Origin: a virus
Strand: one strand, 5' to 3'
DNA length: 64,000 bases
Virus record (IMG/VR): IMGVR_UViG_3300028920_000041
Location: 1-64,000 of that record
Under the pieces are notes generated by a model. It worked only from the letters and a program-made list of their open reading frames with translations. It did not search any database and was not told where the DNA came from. Position 1 is the first letter of the stretch, and each line of letters starts with the position of its first letter. A program made the position numbers and the translations under genes. This document shows, in pieces, positions 17,255-23,480 of the stretch.

Positions 17255-17761
17255 ATGGCAACAGAGATGCAAGATCAGGAGTTGAGGTCAGAGTTTGAGA
17301 GTATTGTCGATTGGGTTGAGAGCAATTGTCATAAGAGTTTGCTCTACGTGTACAACTACCAGGTGCACGGTACTGGCAGGAGTGATAGGTATGAGCGGGC
17401 GCTCAAAGAGGTTAACAACTCTGTGCATTACGCGATAGCCTGTTTTAAGGTGATTCGGTTGCGTAGGATTTGCAAACTGTACGAGGTTAATCTGTTTGGT
17501 GACACACGCAAGGCTAACATGATAGATCGTATCTGTAGCAGGATGGTGACAATTTTGCTAGATAGGTTTTCGAAGTACGAAGACAGCGAAAAGGCCAAAG
17601 AAGAGACAATACATTTTATTACTCGCATTCACGAGCACTATATTGCGCATAAACACGTTGGAGAGCATCCAGAACAGTATACAGAGACCATCGTAACGCG
17701 CCAGATGGCTCTAACGATGTTGAGGATTGCCACATCGGTTCTCACAGACTACGAGGACTAG
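17255..17761 (+). CDS. hypothetical helical protein, possible SAP-like motif
   Basis: A 168-residue, mostly helical protein starting after GGAGGG, one base behind the vWA gene. The segment LRRICKLYEVNLFGDTRKANMIDRI resembles the two-helix SAP motif that binds DNA, but the match is by eye. The rest (HFITRIHEHYIAHKH) is histidine rich. It belongs to the island operon and has no known family to me. Confidence 0.65.
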   Translation: MATEMQDQELRSEFESIVDWVESNCHKSLLYVYNYQVHGTGRSDRYERALKEVNNSVHYAIACFKVIRLRRICKLYEVNLFGDTRKANMIDRICSRMVTILLDRFSKYEDSEKAKEETIHFITRIHEHYIAHKHVGEHPEQYTETIVTRQMALTMLRIATSVLTDYED

Positions 17762-17772
17762 ACGCAACGTGT

Positions 17773-17821
17773 GATAGCTGCTAGGCTGCATCGCTACCAC
17801 GGTGCGGCCTGTGGAGCTATC
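17773..17821 (+). promoter_or_regulatory. long imperfect hairpin between island genes
   Basis: Outer arms GATAGCT (17773-17779) and AGCTATC (17815-17821) enclose inner arms AGGCTGCATCG (17783-17793) and CGGTGCGGCCT (17800-17810). The inner arms pair throughout with two G-U wobbles around a six-base loop. There is no T-tract, so it is not a classical terminator. It ends 22 bases before the next start and could shape translation or mRNA stability. Confidence 0.55.
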
Positions 17822-17842
17822 AACCCGTGCTAAGGAGGATCC

Positions 17843-18484
17843 ATGCGACCAAGAGTGACAATCAATGACAAAAGCATTGTCAGCCACAACTACAATCGCG
17901 CTAGCAGTACATATGAGCGATCAAACTGGCAACACCTTTTAACGATGGATGAGGACGGCACCATAGACGTAGAGACGCTGTTTGGAGGTGGGACTCCACT
18001 GTCTGTACACACGGGCAGGACGCTGGTACTAGCTCACGTACCAGACGGGGTGGCGGATGCCTCTGACTTGGCAGAGTGGCTACAGGACCAGGACAACCTG
18101 ACAGGCCTGCAGAGCCTGCTAGATGGCCACAGTACGAGCATGGACAACAACGGCCGGTGGCAGGGGGTGCTGACAGACAGCGCGGCAGACTGGCTCCAGG
18201 AGCTAGCAGACCGCTGCCAGGCGGTCTGCTACGAGTTGCCTCAGTACTGGGATGCTAACGACTATTATATTGACACATCGCGAGAGCTAATCGAGGCTGC
18301 GTTTTCCGATGACCGCCAGACGCAGGTGGAGCTACTCGTTGACGCTGCGTTGACAGATAGCGAGCCGGCGCACCTGGAGCCTGCAGATGTGGACTCTCAC
18401 CTGGATTGGGTCAAGGATAACTACTGTCACCAGTGCTACGAGGACAGCAGATACTGTACCTGTGAGGAGGACTCAGCATGCTAG
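17843..18484 (+). CDS. hypothetical acidic protein with C-terminal cysteine cluster
   Basis: A 213-residue acidic protein starting after a perfect AAGGAGG. The body has no family I recognise; it is rich in Asp, Leu and Trp (LAEWLQDQ, DWLQELADRC). The last 20 residues contain CHQCYEDSRYCTCEED, five or more cysteines that could bind zinc. The stop overlaps the next start by seven bases. As part of the MoxR/vWA island it may be a client or adaptor. Confidence 0.7.
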   Translation: MRPRVTINDKSIVSHNYNRASSTYERSNWQHLLTMDEDGTIDVETLFGGGTPLSVHTGRTLVLAHVPDGVADASDLAEWLQDQDNLTGLQSLLDGHSTSMDNNGRWQGVLTDSAADWLQELADRCQAVCYELPQYWDANDYYIDTSRELIEAAFSDDRQTQVELLVDAALTDSEPAHLEPADVDSHLDWVKDNYCHQCYEDSRYCTCEEDSAC

Positions 18485-18690
18485 CTCCAGGTACACGAGT
18501 CATCATGGTTGAGGTGGACCACAGGGGTGTTGCGCACCGGGTCAACTGCATAGGGACGGTGGTGCAAACGGGTCTGTCAGAGTCTGTCAGTGGTAGCAAA
18601 GCGTGGTACAAAGTTCGGTGGGACGCTGTTACAGGCCTCGGCACCGGATGGATTCACATTACGCAACTAGAGCCACTGTATCATGGCTGA
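18478..18690 (+). CDS. small beta-rich protein (SH3-like barrel candidate)
   Basis: A 70-residue protein that begins in the preceding gene's last codons, eight bases after AGGAGG. Its pattern (GTRVIMVEVDHRG, NCIGTVVQTG, WYKVRWDAVTG, GWIHITQLEPL) is that of a small barrel that often sits in nucleic-acid or protein interaction modules. This is a fold guess. It overlaps the following regulator gene by eight bases. Confidence 0.65.
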   Translation: MLAPGTRVIMVEVDHRGVAHRVNCIGTVVQTGLSESVSGSKAWYKVRWDAVTGLGTGWIHITQLEPLYHG

Positions 18691-18847
18691 CAAAACCGAT
18701 AGCAGGCGTATTGACATCCGAGTCAGCGGACAGCTATTTTCGTGGGTTGACTCTCAGGCCAAAGCCAAAGGGTTTCGCACTCGTTCTGAGTTTATTCGTT
18801 ATGTCCTGGAGTCTCTAAGGCTCAAAGACCGTAAAAAACTCCTGTAG
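18683..18847 (+). CDS. ribbon-helix-helix (CopG/Arc-type) regulator
   Basis: A 54-residue protein at the end of the island, overlapping the previous gene by eight bases. RIDIRVSGQLFSWVDSQAKA then GFRTRSEFIRYVLESLR is the ribbon-helix-helix pattern: a short beta strand that enters the DNA major groove, two helices, and the conserved S-E-F/I-R turn. Such dimers repress their own operons by binding short palindromes. The palindromes at 13422-13485 in front of the island are natural candidate targets. The family call is firm; the target is inference. Confidence 0.85.
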   Translation: MADKTDSRRIDIRVSGQLFSWVDSQAKAKGFRTRSEFIRYVLESLRLKDRKKLL

Positions 18848-18900
18848 CCCCTTCTTCACTCCACACACACACAAGCCAAGTTTTGGTGCCAACAAGCTTA

Positions 18901-18917
18901 GCACAGGTCTATATACC
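18901..18917 (+). promoter_or_regulatory. shared 17-base upstream motif, copy 2
   Basis: GCACAGGTCTATATACC is nearly the same as 4494-4510 and lies 31 bases before the ligase start, in the only gap between the island and the ligase gene. CTATATA could be a -10 element for a phage-specific or host polymerase. Confidence 0.35.
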
Positions 18918-18947
18918 GCAGAGCGATAGATCTACCTGGAGCCTGCT

Positions 18948-20306
18948 ATGAATTTACTTTCTCTTTTCGATGCGTTAGACGAGTGCAAAGACTGCTCTTC
19001 CACGACTGAAAAACGGAAAGTCATAGACGAGATACTTAGCTCTGAAAATTCTGCTGCTTTTACGGACATAGCTTCTTTTGTGCATAACCCTTTTCGTAAA
19101 GCACATATCAAGGTAACAGATGATCTGTTGTTCTTTACGAAAGAAGTGTTAGCAAGTCCAGCTAGAAAGAACGTAGATCTAAAAGACACACAAATATGGG
19201 CAAGGTTTAAGAGCATACTGCACTCTCTGGAGACGAGAGAAGTCACTGGCAACTCTGCTAGTAGAGTAGTAGCTAACTTTTTCTCCAGCATACCAGAAGA
19301 GTACTATGATTACTTCGTTGGTATTATCAACAAAGATCTAAAGATTGGTGTTGGTAAGAAGATACTTGAAAAGCATATACCAAACCTTGCACCTAAATTT
19401 AACGTACAACTATGTCCTAGCAAACAATGGGACGGATACACAGTACCTAATGGTGGATGGCTGGTATCCCCTAAGATAGATGGTATTAGAGGCATAGTCG
19501 TACAAGTTGGTACAGACGGTAAGTTCCACGGGTATAGAGCACTGTCAAGAAACGGCCACGAACTAAGTAACACAGATCATATACTTGATGAACTTTCCTA
19601 TTTAGCTAAAGCTTTTTATGACAAAGAGTCTGTATGGCCTGTCTTTGACGGTGAGTTTTATACGCATGGCTGGGAGTTATCAAGCTCTATTGTCTCAACA
19701 AAGAAGACAAGCCATCCCGAGGCCTACAGGCTCCAGTATCATGTGTTTGATATGCTCACCTATCCGGAGTGGACAGCCAATCAGTGCAAAGCAGAAGCAC
19801 ACCTTCGAGACCGTGCTCTCGCTAATGTCTTAAAAAATTGCTCAGAAAAAATCGTGCATGTTCCATCGATGCTGTCCGTAGATCCTGATGAGGTGGGGAT
19901 CATCACAGATGCGTATGTGGCGGATGGCTATGAAGGCTCTGTCATCAAGGCTCGAAATTCCCTCTACGAATTCAAGCGTTCCAAGGCCTGGCAAAAAGTC
20001 AAGCCCTACTTCGACCTTGACGCACCGGTGACAAAAATCATCTACGGGAGGCTTGACACGGGCGGTACCATGTATGATGATGCAGACCCTAGAGCAACAG
20101 GCAGGCGAGCTGTAAGATCACTGGTGGTGAACGTGGCAGGTGTGGAGACGGCGGTAGGCACCGGGCTGAGTCAGGATCAGCGACTCAGGTATGCGGAGTG
20201 TCCAGCCGAGGTAGTCGGGCTGACTATCACGGTAAGGTACCAGCGGATCTCAGAAGATGGAAGACTCATATTCCCAAGGTATCAGGGGATACGAATTGAT
20301 AAGTAG
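18948..20306 (+). CDS. ATP-dependent DNA ligase
   Basis: A 452-residue ligase of the T4 gp30 type. An alpha-helical N-terminal domain (1-160) precedes motif I, SPKIDGIRG, with the adenylated lysine at 176. Then come RNG (ALSRNG), motif III with DGEF, the segment EGSVIKARN (motif IV), and motif V with EFKRSKAWQKVKP. A C-terminal OB-fold follows, ending FPRYQGIRID. It seals nicks after primer removal by the exonuclease at 8155. The start ATG has GGAG at seven bases. Codons change visibly from AT-rich to GC-rich in the last third (from about 19680). Confidence 0.93.
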   Translation: MNLLSLFDALDECKDCSSTTEKRKVIDEILSSENSAAFTDIASFVHNPFRKAHIKVTDDLLFFTKEVLASPARKNVDLKDTQIWARFKSILHSLETREVTGNSASRVVANFFSSIPEEYYDYFVGIINKDLKIGVGKKILEKHIPNLAPKFNVQLCPSKQWDGYTVPNGGWLVSPKIDGIRGIVVQVGTDGKFHGYRALSRNGHELSNTDHILDELSYLAKAFYDKESVWPVFDGEFYTHGWELSSSIVSTKKTSHPEAYRLQYHVFDMLTYPEWTANQCKAEAHLRDRALANVLKNCSEKIVHVPSMLSVDPDEVGIITDAYVADGYEGSVIKARNSLYEFKRSKAWQKVKPYFDLDAPVTKIIYGRLDTGGTMYDDADPRATGRRAVRSLVVNVAGVETAVGTGLSQDQRLRYAECPAEVVGLTITVRYQRISEDGRLIFPRYQGIRIDK

Positions 20307-20339
20307 GAGTAGCGTTCACGTCAAAAGGAGAGAGGTAAA

Positions 20340-21161
20340 ATGGGCACTATTGAAAAACTTCAGGCAGCCGGTCTTGATGTACAGTTTGACTCATTTATGG
20401 ATGAGTTTTTCCTTGATGATGCAAAAAAGGATCAGCTCCGCACTATGGTTGATCAGAGGGGGCTGACGGATCCGGTGGTCATGAAGACCATCGGTGTGAT
20501 GCAGCGTGAAAAAGTGATGCAGGTTGGCATTTACAAGCAGTTCAAGGCCCTGCAGGCCGAGCTGGACGATCCCTCTGGTGAGTCTGCTCCGCAGTCTGTG
20601 GATGCCTCCGAGGCACCTGCGAGCGATTCTGAGACGGCTCAGAGTCCTTCAGGCGGCAATGGTCATTCGGCAGCGGCAGAGCCCAGCGACGAAGAGGTGG
20701 AGGCCAGGATCGCAGCCTACTCGTTTTCCTCCGAGCAAGAGGAGATGATCAAGCAGCGTCTCAAAGCCGAGGAAGAGAAGATTCGTAAGCGTCTTCTGGC
20801 TCAAGAAAAGAAGATCCGCGAGCAGATTGTTACCGGCCGTGTCAGGAAGCGGACAAGGCTTGGTCTCAAGCCCGAGCAAGCCAAGGAGTTTACTGAGGCG
20901 CGGGAAGCAATCAAGAAGAACCAGGCAAAGATCAAAGAGCTGCGCGCTGAAAATGCGCAGCATAAGAAGGTTATTGAAAGACTGCGTCCCAAGCGCAATG
21001 TGACGCCTTCCACGCCAGCGCAGAAGCAACTCAGGGTTGCCAAGCGCAAGCTCACCATGGCTATCAACGAAAAGAATGATACGTTGATCGAACAGGCCAA
21101 GCTCAATCTTGCCAAGGCAGAGCAAGTGCTCGAAGCCGAGCAAGCGCAGCTTCAGGTGTAG
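20340..21161 (+). CDS. hypothetical coiled-coil protein
   Basis: A 273-residue protein starting after AAAGGAGAGAGG. Residues 1-75 look globular and helical. A low-complexity Ser/Ala/Pro/Glu linker (75-120) follows. The last 150 residues are a long charged helix with many lysine, glutamate and glutamine heptads, clearly a coiled coil (EEKIRKRLLAQEKKIREQ). The family is unknown. It is GC-richer than the neighbouring resolvase. It is probably structural or a DNA-associated scaffold. Confidence 0.75.
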   Translation: MGTIEKLQAAGLDVQFDSFMDEFFLDDAKKDQLRTMVDQRGLTDPVVMKTIGVMQREKVMQVGIYKQFKALQAELDDPSGESAPQSVDASEAPASDSETAQSPSGGNGHSAAAEPSDEEVEARIAAYSFSSEQEEMIKQRLKAEEEKIRKRLLAQEKKIREQIVTGRVRKRTRLGLKPEQAKEFTEAREAIKKNQAKIKELRAENAQHKKVIERLRPKRNVTPSTPAQKQLRVAKRKLTMAINEKNDTLIEQAKLNLAKAEQVLEAEQAQLQV

Positions 21162-21172
21162 ATCAAACTTCC

Positions 21173-21249
21173 TGGAGCGAGGAAAGCTCTATATCGGCGG
21201 TACTCCTCCCGCACGGTTCTCCTTTGTGGATGCGATATAGCTTGCTCCA
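21173..21249 (+). ncRNA. candidate structured RNA element between genes
   Basis: In this 77-base stretch TGGAGC (21173-21178) pairs with GCTCCA (21244-21249), CTATATCG (21189-21196) pairs with CGATATAG (21233-21240), and GCGG (21197-21200) can pair with CCGC (21209-21212) inside. The nested arms suggest a folded leader or small RNA. No known family is recognised and there is no promoter evidence. Confidence 0.35.
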
Positions 21250-21287
21250 AAGGGGTGTCTACGGTCTTTTGACTTCAACGATGCCTC

Positions 21288-21324
21288 TTGCTTGACACAA
21301 AAGCTTTCTTCGAGTGTCAAGCAA
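21288..21324 (+). promoter_or_regulatory. perfect 11-base inverted repeat
   Basis: TTGCTTGACAC (21288-21298) and GTGTCAAGCAA (21314-21324) form perfect arms around a 15-base loop. No T-tract follows, so an operator or mRNA hairpin is more likely than an intrinsic terminator. It lies 56 bases before the resolvase gene. Confidence 0.5.
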
Positions 21325-21379
21325 CTCTTACCGCAGTACAAAAACTTCAGCCAGTACATTCTAGTTAAAGTAAGCCATC

Positions 21380-21835
21380 ATGTTTGCCGGGTTTGATCTG
21401 GGTGCAAAGCTTGGGTACGCCTTCTTAACGGATGAAGGTGCTATTTGTGACTCTGGTGTGCTGAAGCTTGGCAAGAGAACTCCAGAGTCGGTCAGGAAGG
21501 CTTATGATGGAATTAGAGCGCTTTTTACAGCGCACACACCGCCGATTGTGGGCTATGAAAAAGTCACGTTCTTTGGTCGTGGGATCCAGGCAGCCCATGC
21601 TTATGGCAGCTATGAGGCTGTTCTGTGGCTCATAGCTCTTGATTCAGAGTCTCTTATAGAGCAAGTAACAGTCAAAGAAGTAAAGAAGCTGGCAACCGGA
21701 AAAGCGAACGCTATCAAACACGACATGATCACTCAGGCCTTGATGAGATGGGCATACCTTCCAGATGACGACAATGAAGCAGACGCCTTATGGATCGCAG
21801 AGTGTACCAGAAGAAAGTACTTTGGATTGCTTTGA
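21380..21835 (+). CDS. RuvC-like Holliday junction resolvase
   Basis: A 151-residue RNase H-fold nuclease. It opens FAGFDLGAKLGYAFL with the first catalytic aspartate, has an acidic YEKVTFFGRGIQAAHAYGSYEA strand and helix as in RuvC, and ends with DDNEADALWIAE, the last acidic cluster. Length is close to bacterial RuvC (about 170). It would resolve branched DNA before packaging, consistent with its place shortly before the terminase genes. The end overlaps the next reading frame. Confidence 0.82.
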   Translation: MFAGFDLGAKLGYAFLTDEGAICDSGVLKLGKRTPESVRKAYDGIRALFTAHTPPIVGYEKVTFFGRGIQAAHAYGSYEAVLWLIALDSESLIEQVTVKEVKKLATGKANAIKHDMITQALMRWAYLPDDDNEADALWIAECTRRKYFGLL

Positions 21836-22496
21836 TGAGACTTATGATCCTGATTTGTCTTGTCTATTGTTTCATGCGTTAACAAATGGAACAAAAGAAA
21901 AAGACAAACCGGAAGTTTTAAATGAATTGGTGCATCAAATGGCTCCATTGGTGAAGCTGGTAGCCAGCGTTGAGCTGAATCCAAATCTTGGAGGACATAG
22001 TACAGATGTCATAAAGCTAGAAGCGTTAGAGTACCTCTACTTTATGTTGATATCAGATGCGTATGTACCTCCACACATCAGTCAGAATAGCTGGATATTC
22101 ACGCGATACTTTTGGACCATAATAAAGCGAGGCCTTCAGTCAGGTTATCGTAAGAACTACGATCAACCTGTGTTTGATTGTATTGAGTATGGGCGGGAAG
22201 AGCCTATCTATGGCAGGGTTCCGACGCATAGTGACACAGAAACCAGGATCTATCTAACTCAGTTTTATAGGACAGTACTGCAGACGTGTATTGATGACAT
22301 CAGGTTCACAGGTGTTGAAAAGAAAGCATGTATCTATATCGGAATGTGCCTGATAGGTCTTATCAACTTCCATCCGCATTCAGCACGGTTTAGATATGGT
22401 TTGAAGTATGCAAGGGCGAGGTTTCTGACAGACTATATGGAGCACTTAATCAAAGCCACAATCTATGAGGTTAGGCGAATTGAAGACGAAATCTGA
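21765..22496 (+). CDS. hypothetical protein, possible second sigma-like factor
   Basis: A 243-residue helical protein. The start is uncertain: ATG 21765, ATG 21774 and TTG 21822 are all in frame, none has a strong ribosome site, and the last gives the smallest overlap with the resolvase gene. MAPLVKLVASVE, then VIKLEALEYLYFML, then FTRYFWTIIKRGLQSGYRK follows the order of sigma region 2 (helix, acidic helix, aromatic and basic helix). In T4 the late sigma gene 55 lies near recombination genes. This is a weak resemblance and a plain hypothetical label is equally defensible. Confidence 0.5.
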   Translation: MTTMKQTPYGSQSVPEESTLDCFDETYDPDLSCLLFHALTNGTKEKDKPEVLNELVHQMAPLVKLVASVELNPNLGGHSTDVIKLEALEYLYFMLISDAYVPPHISQNSWIFTRYFWTIIKRGLQSGYRKNYDQPVFDCIEYGREEPIYGRVPTHSDTETRIYLTQFYRTVLQTCIDDIRFTGVEKKACIYIGMCLIGLINFHPHSARFRYGLKYARARFLTDYMEHLIKATIYEVRRIEDEI

Positions 22497-22842
22497 GATT
22501 CACGATACAGCGTTAAAAGAGCAGATCATATACATCATGCTCTTGCGCTCCGGTAAGCATTCTTTCTTACCCGAACTGCTAGACGTAGTGGGTAAAGACA
22601 AGATGATGGAACTTCTCCAGCTATTCTCTGGCTTACAGATTTCGTTTCCTACAATGTCAGAACTTAACTTGCACGCAAAAGAAGTGAACATCTTTTTCAG
22701 GATGCACAGAGCAACAAAAGCTCAACAGTCCAGAGTCGTAAAAGACTTAACTGAAGAGTACTATATTGATGAAGATACTGTTCACTATATCTATAAGAAG
22801 CTGAAGTATCTCCTGGAAGATGAGTTGTTGATCTCTGTGTGA
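22465..22842 (+). CDS. hypothetical helical DNA-binding-like protein
   Basis: A 125-residue protein overlapping the previous gene by 32 bases; a TTG at 22480 with GAGG upstream is an alternative start. LPELLDVVGKDKMMELLQLFSGLQISFP resembles the first half of Mor-type transcription activators, and the later RVVKDLTEEYYIDEDTVHYIYKKLK looks like a helix-turn-helix. It might be a transcription factor or part of the small terminase. The call is by pattern only. Confidence 0.5.
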   Translation: MRLGELKTKSEIHDTALKEQIIYIMLLRSGKHSFLPELLDVVGKDKMMELLQLFSGLQISFPTMSELNLHAKEVNIFFRMHRATKAQQSRVVKDLTEEYYIDEDTVHYIYKKLKYLLEDELLISV

Positions 22843-22859
22843 CGGTATTGGAGGTTTTT

Positions 22860-23480
22860 GTGTCGAAAACAGAAGATTCTATAAGACAAGAAATTGACAG
22901 GCTCTTAAACAAGCCTATAGCGAGTGAGAAACGGGTATTAGAGATCATTGTCGACGCTATCACAAGCAAGTACGCCGACCCTGACCTGGTAGAAAAAGCA
23001 GTAAGACAATCTGTGTTCAACTATGAAACACAGATGCGTATCTTCCAAATTGCTGCAGCAAAAAGACAGCTAAACCGTATTGTCAAGTTAATCAATATGA
23101 CAGAGGCTCTTGAAGATCACGCCATGTCACCCGAGGTTATGGCGAAAATGGAGTCTAAGGATTTGATTAACCTCTACGGTAAAGCACAAGCGGCAGTTAG
23201 GGAAGGGTTAGACCATATCAAGAGAGTTGTCGATATGCGGCTTGAGGCTACAGCCGCACAGACAGCTATGATGTCTACAATTAACCAAAGAGAAGTAGAG
23301 GCTGTAGATATCACAGGGATCAGCAATTTGACATCACAGCAAAGAGACAAAGTCAGAAGGATTGTAGATGGTATAGTTGACGATATAGATGACTTGAATA
23401 CAGGCGATGCAAATCTACTAAAAGAGTCTGGCAGCAATGGGCATGGTGGTAACGGAGAATCCAATCTAGGTTCTATCTAA
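22860..23480 (+). CDS. helical protein upstream of terminase, small-terminase candidate
   Basis: A 206-residue, almost fully helical protein. GTG 22860 follows TGGAGG at a five-base gap and is preferred to an upstream GTG at 22839. The middle contains a heptad-rich helix; the tail is disordered and Gly/Asn/Ser rich. The stop overlaps the start of the large terminase gene, the usual place of the small terminase. No clear helix-turn-helix is seen, so the role is inferred from position. Confidence 0.5.
   Translation: MSKTEDSIRQEIDRLLNKPIASEKRVLEIIVDAITSKYADPDLVEKAVRQSVFNYETQMRIFQIAAAKRQLNRIVKLINMTEALEDHAMSPEVMAKMESKDLINLYGKAQAAVREGLDHIKRVVDMRLEATAAQTAMMSTINQREVEAVDITGISNLTSQQRDKVRRIVDGIVDDIDDLNTGDANLLKESGSNGHGGNGESNLGSI

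Noticed and set aside
20649-21143. Minus-strand frame of 164 codons
   Set aside because: Leucine-rich mirror of the coiled-coil gene at 20340; no start context.
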